Assembly: GCA_003157315.1 (NCBI GenBank)
Contig: PMJE01000444.1
Location: 670 to 9,257 of the forward strand
Source: Myxococcales bacterium
GTDB lineage: Bacteria > Myxococcota > Polyangia > Fen-1088
Reading direction: 5' to 3'
Length of the DNA: 8,588 nt
In this document: in pieces, positions 1-7,005 of the stretch
Layout of the letters: every line of letters starts with the position of its first letter
How positions within the stretch are numbered: position 1 is the first letter of the stretch
Program-made: the position numbers and the translations under genes
The notes under the pieces: model-generated
Database searches by the model: none
Seen by the model: the letters and a program-made list of their open reading frames with translations, nothing else
Told to the model about the DNA's origin: nothing

Positions 1-1841
1 TGCGAGTAGGAGGGCACGGCCGTGACCGTGGCCCCCCGCTGAGTCTGCGGAGACCACAGGAACGTCGCACCGTCGGCCGAAACCGCGATCGATCCCGAGC
101 CCTGGCTTCCCGCAGGGGCGGCCGCAAATGGGGTCCACGTGGTGCCCCCGTCCGTGGAGAAGGCGCCGCCTAGCCCACCGGATCCCGCCCGCGCGACGAT
201 GTTGGGAGCGCCTTGGGCGAAATCGAGGCTCGATGTAGTGGTAAAAGTAGGGTTGGTGAAGAAGCCGCCTGGAGGAGAGACGTCGAGGTCGTCGTGGCGG
301 AATCCGCTGATGTCACCCACCGCGCTCAGCAGGGGTGCGCCCGACGGAGGGCTGATGAGATCCTGAACCACGGTTTCCTCAAGACCACTGTCCTCGAAGG
401 ACCAAAGGGTCGGAGATCCAATGTCAGCAGCGGTGACGTCGTCGCTCGACCAGATGCCTCCCCCTGTGATGTAGAGAGCTCGCGCTGGATTGAACGGATC
501 AATCTCGACGTCGCCCATCCATCCCGGCGTCCCCACGCTTGCTTTGTGCCACAAGACCCAGGGCGCCTCCGTCACATCGATCTGCGCCGCCGACTCAAGC
601 GGCGCCCAGCTCGCCCCGCCGTTCGTGGTGCGATAGATTTCATCGCGCGACCAGCGATCGATCGTCGTAACGATGAGCGTTCCTGGATGGGCAGCATCGA
701 CTGCAATTCCGCCGAAACCGCCGCCACTTTGCGGGGGACTCACATTGGCCCAGGCGCCACTGGCCGTGTTGTATAGCCAAACCGCGCCGCTCGTGATGTT
801 GTTCGGGCCTGGCCCGTTGTTGTACGCAAGGTACATGTTGCCGCATCCATCCAGCACGGCATGATGGGGCATCATCCCGGCGGGCTGCCCGGCAACCGCC
901 TGCCAGGTCGCCCCTGCGTCGATCGTGCGATAGAGTGCAGTCCCGGCGGTCACGCCGACCCCGACGTAGATCGCCGGGGTGGGGCTGCCCGGGGTGCCGC
1001 TTTGTGGATCGAAGACCACGAACGTCAAGCCGTAGCCGCCCGTACCCGCGTCGTTGTTGGCCACGCCGGTCGTGGGGAAACCCTTGACCTGAGTCCACGT
1101 CTTCGCAAAATCCGGGCTCGTCCACAAGCCGGTTGTGCGCGAGCCAAAGTACAGGGTGCTGGTCAGGTTGGGATCGATGGCGAGCCGCTCGCCCATCGAT
1201 CGGCCGTCCGCGTTTCCGCCCATGGGCGCAGCTATGCCGTTATGCACCCACGTCTGTCCCATGTCGGTCGAGCTGAGAATCCAGCCGTTGCCGGCCGTGA
1301 GGTACATCCCGGTGGCCAGGTAGACCCGGGTGGGATCGATCGGGTCCGCGGCGATGCTCTCGATCCCGAGGAGGTTCGAATCGTTGTGCCCGACCCAATC
1401 AGTGATGGCCATCCAGCGCCGCGCGCTCGGGTCGTAGCGGTAGGCGCCTCCGACATCAGTGCGTGCGAAGGCGAGCCCCGGAAGCACGGGGCTCATGATG
1501 ATGCCGCTGACGAAGCCGCCACCCTTGATGACAACGTTTTTCCACAGATACGGCCCGGGAGCGGCCGCATCTCCGGACGGAGCGGTAGCGTCTCCGGTCG
1601 GGATGCTGGCATCGCCCGAATACGGCACGGGCGGCGTTATTTCGCAGGTCCCCGGCACCGCGGCCCCCGGCGCGTCCGAGACCGATGCATCCACACTGGT
1701 CTGCGATGCATCGGCGTGTCCGGAATCGACGCACGCCACGCCACTGCCGAGCCACGCGGCCACCGCCACCGCGATCGCCCAGCCCCCCACGCGAGCAACG
1801 GCCACTGCACCGGTCCTATCCGCGACGTTAACGGCGAGCAT
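1..1841 (-). CDS. GH74 xyloglucanase, lipoprotein-like, C-terminus cut by window edge
   Basis: Endo-acting glycoside hydrolase of family GH74, which cleaves the beta-1,4-glucan backbone of xyloglucan by inversion. The frame is open from the ATG at 1841 to base 1, giving about 613 residues without the C-terminus. Residues 20-36 are a hydrophobic leader ending in Cys37 (GVAC, an imperfect lipobox), then an Asp/Ala/Pro-rich linker to about residue 97. The catalytic domain begins at WKNVVIKGGGFVSGI and shows the two family hallmarks: FARTDVGGAYR with Asp129 and SAVGDISGFRH with Asp510. These align with the two catalytic Asp of characterised GH74 enzymes. BNR-type blades (SSTDMGQTW, RTIDAGATW, RTTNGGASW, STDGGTTW) mark the tandem seven-bladed propellers. 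GLEETVVQDLISPPSGAPL is another strongly conserved GH74 segment. It is the last visible gene of the five-gene run, 45 bp after the preceding stop. No clear ribosome site precedes this ATG, so the exact start is less certain than the family. Confidence 0.93.
   Translation of the reverse strand, partial: MLAVNVADRTGAVAVARVGGWAIAVAVAAWLGSGVACVDSGHADASQTSVDASVSDAPGAAVPGTCEITPPVPYSGDASIPTGDATAPSGDAAAPGPYLWKNVVIKGGGFVSGIIMSPVLPGLAFARTDVGGAYRYDPSARRWMAITDWVGHNDSNLLGIESIAADPIDPTRVYLATGMYLTAGNGWILSSTDMGQTWVHNGIAAPMGGNADGRSMGERLAIDPNLTSTLYFGSRTTGLWTSPDFAKTWTQVKGFPTTGVANNDAGTGGYGLTFVVFDPQSGTPGSPTPAIYVGVGVTAGTALYRTIDAGATWQAVAGQPAGMMPHHAVLDGCGNMYLAYNNGPGPNNITSGAVWLYNTASGAWANVSPPQSGGGFGGIAVDAAHPGTLIVTTIDRWSRDEIYRTTNGGASWAPLESAAQIDVTEAPWVLWHKASVGTPGWMGDVEIDPFNPARALYITGGGIWSSDDVTAADIGSPTLWSFEDSGLEETVVQDLISPPSGAPLLSAVGDISGFRHDDLDVSPPGGFFTNPTFTTTSSLDFAQGAPNIVARAGSGGLGGAFSTDGGTTWTPFAAAPAGSQGSGSIAVSADGATFLWSPQTQRGATVTAVPSYS
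1554..1616 (-). repeat. Three 7-residue linker repeats in the GH74 leader (GDA-x4)
   Basis: Residues 76-96 of the GH74 protein read as three consecutive heptads: GDASIPT, GDATAPS and GDAAAPG. This corresponds to three 21-bp units, the last two being the most alike at DNA level (GGAGATGC at the start of each). It is a low-complexity, acidic, Ala/Pro-rich spacer between the presumed lipid-anchored Cys37 and the catalytic propellers. It probably arose by slippage and acts as a flexible tether. Confidence 0.7.
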
Positions 1842-1886
1842 GGGCGAGTAAGTTGGACTCACGTGGCTGTGCTGAAGGAGCTGCGG

Positions 1887-2612
1887 TTACTGCTTTTCGG
1901 CGGCGATGTCGTCGATGAAGATATCGAAATTCTTCGGCGTCCCGGTCCAAGTGTGGAGCCGGAACTCCCAGAACGCCTTCAGATCGAACTGCGCGCCGGC
2001 CCCCTTGGTCAACGCGGTGATCGGGATCTCGACCTTGTGCCATTTCCCGTCGGCGTACGCTTTCACATACCTCTCGACCGGCACGTCGGTGGTGTCCTTC
2101 GCGCTCTTGTTGCTGCACCCGAGCGCCAGACCGAGGTACTCCGGCGCGGCCTCCGCGGACTTCGCGTCCACCCGGATCTGGAACGTCAGATGGCTGTACG
2201 GACTGATGTCGATCCCCGCGGTTTCCGGGTACCAGCCGAACAAGTTCCAGCCCATCCCGAGCCACCCCGGTCCCTCGGCGTGAAACTTGAGAGCAGTGCT
2301 CCCATTGACGCCGCTGCCCGAATCCGGTCCGAGCTTGGTCGCGCACTCGGGCTTCTTGTCGCAAGAATCCCACCCCTGCGCGCCGCCTCCCGTATCGTCG
2401 CCATTCCAGATGACGAGTCGGCTGCCCACTGCGGCGGATGCGGACGGAGCAGCAGCACTCGGCGCAGCCGCTGCCGCCCCCGGGGCTACCGCGGGCGGCG
2501 GGGTCACGCCTCCGGCCCCAGGGCAAGGTGGGCAGAGACAACCGGCCGTGCTCACAGAAGCGAGAACGGCGAGCCATGCGTATGCGGACAGGTTGTGCGA
2601 ATTGGGCGTCAT
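1887..2612 (-). CDS. Lipoprotein with galactose-binding-like (CBM-type) domain
   Basis: Predicted 241-residue lipoprotein, probably a glycan-binding protein. Residues 10-24 form a hydrophobic leader ending in Cys25 (STAGC). A Cys/Pro-rich stretch and an Ala/Pro/Ser linker follow to about residue 63. The rest looks like a beta-sandwich of the galactose-binding/CBM fold: LVIWNGDD, STALKFHAEGPGWLGMGWNLFG, ISPYSHLTFQIRVDA, KWHKVEIPITAL, and a terminal strand NFDIFIDDIAAEK, the usual closing strand of CBM11-like modules. Exposed aromatics (W117, W122, W127, Y128, W215, W222) could stack on sugars. The ATG at 2612 is preferred over an upstream in-frame ATG at 2744 because it has GAGAGG five bases upstream and gives a normal leader. 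The 2744 start would add an Arg-rich tail overlapping the preceding gene. Its core resembles the lipoprotein encoded just upstream. No catalytic motif is visible; the sugar ligand is inferred from the neighbouring GH74 gene. Confidence 0.85.
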   Translation of the reverse strand: MTPNSHNLSAYAWLAVLASVSTAGCLCPPCPGAGGVTPPPAVAPGAAAAAPSAAAPSASAAVGSRLVIWNGDDTGGGAQGWDSCDKKPECATKLGPDSGSGVNGSTALKFHAEGPGWLGMGWNLFGWYPETAGIDISPYSHLTFQIRVDAKSAEAAPEYLGLALGCSNKSAKDTTDVPVERYVKAYADGKWHKVEIPITALTKGAGAQFDLKAFWEFRLHTWTGTPKNFDIFIDDIAAEKQ

Positions 2613-2617
2613 GGGAA

Positions 2618-2623
2618 CCTCTC
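2618..2623 (-). promoter_or_regulatory. Ribosome binding site that decides the start at 2612
   Basis: GAGAGG on the minus strand, five bases before the ATG at 2612. It supports the short form of the lipoprotein over the 44-residue N-terminal extension from 2744. Confidence 0.7.
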
Positions 2624-2652
2624 GCTTTCCGAAGATCCGATCGACTTTCCTC

Positions 2653-3507
2653 TCACTGCCCTGCATCGGGCGGCTTCTTGCGATAGAATGTGATATTGCT
2701 GATCCAGAGTTCAAACGGCGCCTCCTTCGGGGGCCGAAGACCAATACCCATGAGTTGGTCGGTTAGAAGCCCGGTTCCGTCCACATTCCCAGTGTCGGTG
2801 AGAATCGAATTGGGAACCCGATTCGGGTAGGCCCACTGCGTGAACTTGACCCACGGGATGATGTAGAGTGCCCACTCGCTCGTCACCTCCATCACATGGT
2901 CATAGCCGTTGCCGCGGTTGTTTCCGCACTCGTCAGGCATCCGCGATGCAGTGGCCGCGCCCGAAATGACGTTATTTGGATTGGTCGGATCCACCATGGT
3001 CACGATGATCTGACCCGCGGTTCCTCCGTCGACGGCGTAGACTTTGCAGTTGCCACCTGGCGTGTCGTTCGCGTCGTAGAGTGAAATCGTGAAGCCCTTG
3101 CTCGTGTCACCGGTAGCGCGCGCCCAGAACGACAACCCATCGTAAGCCAATTCGTTACGCGTGCCGAAGTTGTTGAATCCGCACGTGGACCCCCAGTCGT
3201 TGTTGTGTGATGCATGAAACACTAGAGCCGAGGTGCTTCCGCACACACCCTGGTCACCCGTCGGCGGGGGCTGGTCCGCGCTCGCACTGGCATCGGGGGT
3301 AACGCCATCAGGGGAACACCATGCGCTGAGCGACACGGGGGTGGGGTCGAAGTCATAACCGTCCGCGACCGAACAGTTGATTGGATCATCCCTCAGCGTC
3401 GGGTAGGAGCTGCACCCGGTGGCTCCGCCGAGACTGAGCAGCAACACGTAGATCGGCCTCGCCGATCTTGCCAACTGGGCTTTCGACATACGCTTGATGA
3501 GGCTCAT
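2653..3507 (-). CDS. Lipoprotein with CBM-like beta-sandwich domain
   Basis: Predicted 284-residue lipoprotein and likely glycan binder. The leader (residues 16-31, YVLLLSLGGATGC) ends in Cys32. An Asp/Ser/Pro-rich linker with several Cys runs to about residue 88. The domain that follows shares landmarks with the next gene product: TSALVFHASHNNDWG, YDGLSFWARATG, EWALYIIPWVKFTQW, and a closing strand FELWISNITFYRKK, comparable to FDIFIDDIAAEK. Cys residues at 89, 109, 154 and 194 could form disulfides in an exported protein. The ATG at 3507 lies 10 bp after the stop of the barrel gene. It is preferred over a far-upstream in-frame ATG at 3747, which would overlap the barrel gene by over 200 bp and bury the signal peptide. 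A second ATG at 3489 is also possible. Composition is that of a binding module, with no hydrolase signature. The ligand is inferred from context; no close named family could be recognised. Confidence 0.85.
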   Translation of the reverse strand: MSLIKRMSKAQLARSARPIYVLLLSLGGATGCSSYPTLRDDPINCSVADGYDFDPTPVSLSAWCSPDGVTPDASASADQPPPTGDQGVCGSTSALVFHASHNNDWGSTCGFNNFGTRNELAYDGLSFWARATGDTSKGFTISLYDANDTPGGNCKVYAVDGGTAGQIIVTMVDPTNPNNVISGAATASRMPDECGNNRGNGYDHVMEVTSEWALYIIPWVKFTQWAYPNRVPNSILTDTGNVDGTGLLTDQLMGIGLRPPKEAPFELWISNITFYRKKPPDAGQ

Positions 3508-3517
3508 GACCCTGAGG

Positions 3518-5122
3518 CTACCACCAGAATGTGCCGGACAAGGTGATGACGTGACGATCCGGGTTTGCATTGGGACCGGTCCCAGGCGGAAAACCAGTCT
3601 GGACGTACACATCGCTGCCGGCCTGGAAATAGGAATACTGCAGTGCGAATTCGTCTCTGCTCTTCCAGCCCGTGTGGAACAGGACGCGGGATGAGAAAAT
3701 CGAGAATGCGTTCTTCGAATCGCTGCCTTGCAGGCGCACGTGATCAACCCGCTCGGACACGCCCAGCCAGGACATCATTAGATAGGTGGCCTCACCGCCC
3801 ACCTTCACCTTGAATACGCCGTCGCGGTCCGCCTCGTCGCTCTTTACGGCCGTCCCGATGCCGAACAGGCTGAGCAGGATGTCCGGACTTGTGCCCGTGT
3901 ACAGCGAGCCGAAAACCAGCCTCGAAACGCTGAGATCGTACTGCGCGCCGAAGGTGGTCAGCGAGCCGTTGCCGGCGGAGGGCAAGCCGTTGCGATTAGT
4001 CCCCGTGCCGAGATACTGCGCCATGAGCTCGGGCCCGCCGCGCGCATTCAGGATCTCGATCGCACCGGAAACCGTCGCCGCGTTCCTGGCCTCGGTCCGG
4101 GCAAAACCGAAGTAAAGGTGGCCGGCACGTCCTGCGGTCACGTTCAGATCAGCGCCGAACACCTGGATTCGCCCATTTGGGATTTGACCTCCCGGGACCT
4201 GGTCGTCCTTGGTCCAGGCCCCAAGGTAGTGCAAACCGAGCCGTCCGACGCCAGCATAGGACAGACCAAGATGGGCATGGCCGACAAGGGTCGCGCCCAC
4301 GTTGGCGTCCGCGAAGTCATTCCAGCCGGCCGGAACCAGGCCGACGGGCGGCCGGCCGAGCTGGCCACCAAGTCCCTCCTCCAACACGAGAAAGAACTGG
4401 CCGAACTTGTAGCCCGTGATGACGGTCTCCCCGATGCTGTTGGTGCGCGCGATGAGCGGCGTAGCGTAGCGCCCAGCATCGTACGCCCCCATCGCACCGT
4501 ATCGTCCCGTGTACGCGCCGACGTGCAGTTGGAAGGGGAAGCCGAAAAACTTGGTCGCGTTCACTGTGAGAAACGCATCGTTCACGCCCAACTGTTTGAC
4601 CGGATCGTAGTACCCGGCCGCATCGGAAAGGGTCGAGGCCGCCATGATTACCGTGCCTGACACGGTCGAGTTGCCATAGACAAAGTTCATCTGCACCCAG
4701 GGGGTGGGCACAACAGCCGTGTACGCGAAACTCCGGAGGTCCTGCGGCAAGAGCGCCGGCGCGTGAATGACCGTTCCTCCCCCCGTCGGTATGGTGGCGG
4801 GCGTGGCGCTGCCATCGGGCTGCGTCGCTGGTGCACTAGGGTCAACCCGCATCGTGACCGGTCGATCGTGCACGCCGATGGTGGCGGGCAAGAGCAGATA
4901 GCCGTGGAAATCGAGCACGAACTCCTTGGACTCGGCCGGACTGACGCCGAACGGGATGGAAGGGGTCGCACTGCGTACTTGCGGCTCGCCCGGTGAGAGC
5001 CCGAGTTTCGGAAGCCCATCGTCCGCGGCCATGACCAGCGAGGGCATGGCGAGCAGAGCCAGGATGATTCCCGATTTCCAGGATTTCCAACCGTGTCGAG
5101 GTGCAGAGAGGAAGGTTTGCAT
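3518..5122 (-). CDS. Outer-membrane beta-barrel, porin-like, second of a paralogous pair
   Basis: 534-residue exported protein, most likely an outer-membrane channel. Residues 17-32 form a signal peptide with a probable cut after VMA (about residue 32). After a variable region (35-130), the sequence alternates polar and hydrophobic residues in short amphipathic strands rich in Gly and Tyr, as in transmembrane beta-barrels. It ends in GTFWW; a terminal aromatic is the usual signal for the BAM assembly machinery, though Trp is rarer than Phe. Residues 71-75 (DFHGY) recall the first strand of LamB-type sugar porins, a weak hint only. It aligns along its length with the preceding gene product: IARTNSIGETV with AVRGYGETV, GHAHLGLSYAG with NHAHAGLTYKG, AQYDLSVSRLVF with AEYDFSVAPILW, DRHVITLSG with DHNVIALGG. 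There is no TonB box or plug domain. The start is 17 bp after the previous stop, suggesting coupled translation. Xyloglucan oligosaccharide transport is inferred from neighbours. Confidence 0.85.
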   Translation of the reverse strand: MQTFLSAPRHGWKSWKSGIILALLAMPSLVMAADDGLPKLGLSPGEPQVRSATPSIPFGVSPAESKEFVLDFHGYLLLPATIGVHDRPVTMRVDPSAPATQPDGSATPATIPTGGGTVIHAPALLPQDLRSFAYTAVVPTPWVQMNFVYGNSTVSGTVIMAASTLSDAAGYYDPVKQLGVNDAFLTVNATKFFGFPFQLHVGAYTGRYGAMGAYDAGRYATPLIARTNSIGETVITGYKFGQFFLVLEEGLGGQLGRPPVGLVPAGWNDFADANVGATLVGHAHLGLSYAGVGRLGLHYLGAWTKDDQVPGGQIPNGRIQVFGADLNVTAGRAGHLYFGFARTEARNAATVSGAIEILNARGGPELMAQYLGTGTNRNGLPSAGNGSLTTFGAQYDLSVSRLVFGSLYTGTSPDILLSLFGIGTAVKSDEADRDGVFKVKVGGEATYLMMSWLGVSERVDHVRLQGSDSKNAFSIFSSRVLFHTGWKSRDEFALQYSYFQAGSDVYVQTGFPPGTGPNANPDRHVITLSGTFWW

Positions 5123-5139
5123 CGTCGAGCGCTTTCGGT

Positions 5140-6666
5140 TCAGAAGGTGGTGTAGCCCCCGAGCGCGATCACATTATGGTCGAGCGGCTGGGCGGAGTTG
5201 GGGTCCGCGGCGCTGCTATAGAAGCGCCGGCTGTAGTAGATCTCTATGCGATCCATGCTCCACCAGTCGGAGTGGAACGCGATGCCGGGATTGATGCTGT
5301 ACGCGGCCCAGCGTCCGGCATAGCTGTCGCGGCTTTCGCCGTAGCTCTTGAAATTCAGGCTGAAGTACTTGGACATCCGGTATTCGGTTTCGAGCCCCAA
5401 GTAGTACCCGACCGAGTTCTTGAAGTAGGTGTCTTGGGTCGCAACCGTATAGCTGAGCAGTGCCGCAATCCTGACCTGCAGGTCCGGGGACTGGTTGGGG
5501 AAGCTGCGCGGGGCCCAGAGGATGGGCGCTACGCTGAAATCGTACTCGGCGCTGACCACAGCGACTTTGCCGGTTCCGTTGCTGGCCGACCCAAGGAACT
5601 TGTTGATCATCTCGCGGGCGCCTTGCGTCCAGTCGATGGCCCACCACACGCCGTCGCCGACTGAGGCGGAATTGTGGAAATTGTAGAGTCCGCCACTCAA
5701 CCCGAGCTGTCCATACGGGGGCCCTACCCAGCGCAGCTCAGCGAGATAGGTGTCCAACCGGCCGTCGCCCGGCAGGGTGTTGAGGAACGTGTTGGAATGC
5801 GTGCGTTCGTCGATCCCATAGTCGGAAGCGTAGTGCAACTTCAGGCTGTACCGGCCTTTGTAGGTGAGCCCGGCGTGAGCGTGGTTCACAAAGCTCGACA
5901 CGCCCCTCTCGATCCAGGCGTAGTAGTCGCCACGAGGCAAGTCCTCGTCCACGCCAGGAACGACGAGAAGCCCTTGCACAAAGCTCAGGTGCAGGTCGCC
6001 CGTCAAGTCCATCTCCCCATATACCGTCTCGCCGTAGCCGCGCACCGCGAGCAGGGGCCCGAAGATGCCCCAGCCCCACTGGCCAGGTCCCGCGAAGATC
6101 TCGTATAGCCCGCCCACTTTGAACTGCAGACCCAGTTTTCCGATGGACGGGGGCGACACCAACAGATAGACCCCGCCGAAGCTAGGCCCTCTCCCCGGGA
6201 TAGTCGAGCCCTGGTACTCCTTGCTGTTCACGTTTACGTAGTAGCTTGCGTAGGCTCTCACCAAGGAGGTGCCGTACTGGATATTGATGTTGGCGCCTGC
6301 GCCACTCCAAACTGGACTCTTGCTGGTCATAAGCGCTGGCAGGTGCAGCGCCGTTCCGGAGTAGTCTTCCGCGGCCGGGCATGGTGTCCTTCCAATGCCG
6401 ACGGCTTCCGTGCCCCACAATTTGCCCCCAAGACGAAACGACGAGGCGGAAGGCGGGGCGGGCGCGCCGAATGATGGCGCCCTCCCGCCTGGCGCGGGGG
6501 GCACGGGCGGCGACTCGGGCGCCAATCCCAGACCGGGCGGGACCGAGGACCCCGGCATTGAATCAGTCGGCGCGGCGGGCACAAGTTCTTCGGCTCGCGC
6601 CGCACCAGCCGCGAGAAATAGCGCGATATGCACCAGGAACGCGTAACGGCATTGCAGACGCACCAT
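5140..6666 (-). CDS. Outer-membrane beta-barrel, porin-like, first of a paralogous pair
   Basis: 508-residue exported protein, probably an outer-membrane channel. The signal peptide covers residues 1-25 with a clean cut site ARA before EELV. A Pro/Ala-rich segment (about 30-75) precedes the barrel. The rest is Gly/Tyr/Trp-rich with repeated short amphipathic strands (LGLQFKVGGLYEIF, YSLKLHYASDYG, YLGLETEYRMSKYFSLNFKSYG) and ends in GGYTTF, with the terminal Phe typical of BAM substrates. It is a paralogue of the next gene product, sharing the GETV, H-A-H-x-G-L-x-Y and terminal V-I-x-L-x-G landmarks at similar spacing. The ATG at 6666 is chosen over one at 6732 because GAGG lies four bases upstream and the signal peptide then starts at residue 1. 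It is the first gene of the five-gene run, downstream of the promoter candidate near 6815-6842. No TonB-dependent receptor features are present. The transported molecule is unproven. Confidence 0.85.
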   Translation of the reverse strand: MVRLQCRYAFLVHIALFLAAGAARAEELVPAAPTDSMPGSSVPPGLGLAPESPPVPPAPGGRAPSFGAPAPPSASSFRLGGKLWGTEAVGIGRTPCPAAEDYSGTALHLPALMTSKSPVWSGAGANINIQYGTSLVRAYASYYVNVNSKEYQGSTIPGRGPSFGGVYLLVSPPSIGKLGLQFKVGGLYEIFAGPGQWGWGIFGPLLAVRGYGETVYGEMDLTGDLHLSFVQGLLVVPGVDEDLPRGDYYAWIERGVSSFVNHAHAGLTYKGRYSLKLHYASDYGIDERTHSNTFLNTLPGDGRLDTYLAELRWVGPPYGQLGLSGGLYNFHNSASVGDGVWWAIDWTQGAREMINKFLGSASNGTGKVAVVSAEYDFSVAPILWAPRSFPNQSPDLQVRIAALLSYTVATQDTYFKNSVGYYLGLETEYRMSKYFSLNFKSYGESRDSYAGRWAAYSINPGIAFHSDWWSMDRIEIYYSRRFYSSAADPNSAQPLDHNVIALGGYTTF

Positions 6667-6670
6667 CAAG

Positions 6671-6674
6671 CCTC
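6671..6674 (-). promoter_or_regulatory. Ribosome binding site that decides the start at 6666
   Basis: GAGG on the minus strand, four bases before the ATG at 6666. Together with the signal peptide it favours this start over the in-frame ATG at 6732. Confidence 0.5.
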
Positions 6675-6814
6675 GATCAGAAGGTGGCCTTCTCGGACCA
6701 GCCGCGTGGATCGAATATCCGGACAGAAACATTCATGTCGCGGGGGCAGTAGTACTAATGCGCTATGCGTCACGGCTTGGCATCGAGCAAAGTAGCACAA
6801 GACTTCGGTGACGG

Positions 6815-6842
6815 ATCATGAATTCACATAGGAACCTGTGAA
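6815..6842 (-). promoter_or_regulatory. Candidate sigma-70-type promoter for the five-gene run
   Basis: On the minus strand, TTCACA (6842-6837; five of six bases match TTGACA) is followed by a 16-base spacer and CATGAT (6820-6815; four of six match TATAAT). Transcription would start near 6808 and proceed toward the barrel gene at 6666. The -35 hexamer is also one arm of an inverted repeat TTCACA-N8-TGTGAA (6823-6842), so a regulator bound there would cover the -35 and spacer. The call rests on consensus match and position only. Confidence 0.45.
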
Positions 6843-6860
6843 AAGGGTTTCCAAACCCTT
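6843..6860. promoter_or_regulatory. Perfect palindrome next to the promoter: operator or hairpin
   Basis: AAGGGTTT-CC-AAACCCTT has perfect 8-bp arms around a 2-bp centre and directly abuts the -35 element of the promoter candidate. An operator for a dimeric repressor or activator is the reading I favour. The alternative is a weak intrinsic terminator for the GH31-cytochrome unit: on the minus strand it would fold as a 7-bp stem with a TGGA loop and be followed by T residues (CCCTTTTCAC). The T run is short, which counts against termination. Confidence 0.5.
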
Positions 6861-6873
6861 GCGGCGCCCCAGG

Positions 6874-6897
6874 GTGTCTGCTGCCATCTGTAGACAC
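6874..6897. repeat. Inverted repeat GTGTCT-N12-AGACAC
   Basis: Six-base arms separated by 12 bases, upstream of the promoter candidate. Arms of this length can arise by chance in a region this long, so it may be meaningless. It is listed because it sits where an upstream activator site would be expected. Confidence 0.25.
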
Positions 6898-7005
6898 GAG
6901 GCTCCTCTTCCGGAACCTCCGACTGGGGATCCACTTGCAATCTGGATCTCGCCGTCAACGTCCGTGCGTGAAGGGCGCGTGCCGACCTGCGCGGCCAGAT
7001 CGCCA

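Larger units (their letters stand above)
6667..7005 (-). other. Non-coding gap holding the control region of the five-gene run
   Basis: This 339-bp interval lies between the cytochrome stop and the first barrel gene. I find no credible gene in it: short minus-strand frames here overlap the cytochrome tail and have no recognisable content. It contains a promoter candidate (6815-6842), a perfect 8-bp-arm inverted repeat abutting it (6843-6860), and a looser 6-bp-arm inverted repeat farther upstream (6874-6897). From the predicted transcription start to the ATG there would be an untranslated leader of about 140 bases. I could not assign that leader to a known riboswitch or other RNA family. Confidence 0.6.

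Noticed and set aside
1828..2577. Minus-strand open frame of 249 codons overlapping the CBM-like lipoprotein
   Set aside because: It is a shifted frame of the lipoprotein gene and runs into the GH74 start. Its translation is Arg-rich and lacks a leader or motifs.
861..2693. Plus-strand open frame of 610 codons
   Set aside because: It lies antisense to the GH74 and CBM-like lipoprotein genes, both of which have clear family motifs. Its own translation is Arg/His/Gly-rich with no recognisable domain. GC-rich coding DNA often leaves long open frames on the other strand.
3508..3747. N-terminal extension of the first CBM-like lipoprotein to the ATG at 3747
   Set aside because: It would overlap the barrel gene by more than 200 bp and place about 95 unrelated residues before an obvious lipoprotein leader.
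4118..4660. Plus-strand open frame of 180 codons
   Set aside because: It is antisense to the second barrel gene, whose frame has a signal peptide and matches its paralogue throughout this region. No motif is seen in the plus-strand product.
3518..6666. Barrels as SusC-type TonB-dependent receptors
   Set aside because: At 508 and 534 residues they are about half the usual SusC length, and no TonB box, carboxypeptidase-like domain or plug domain is visible.
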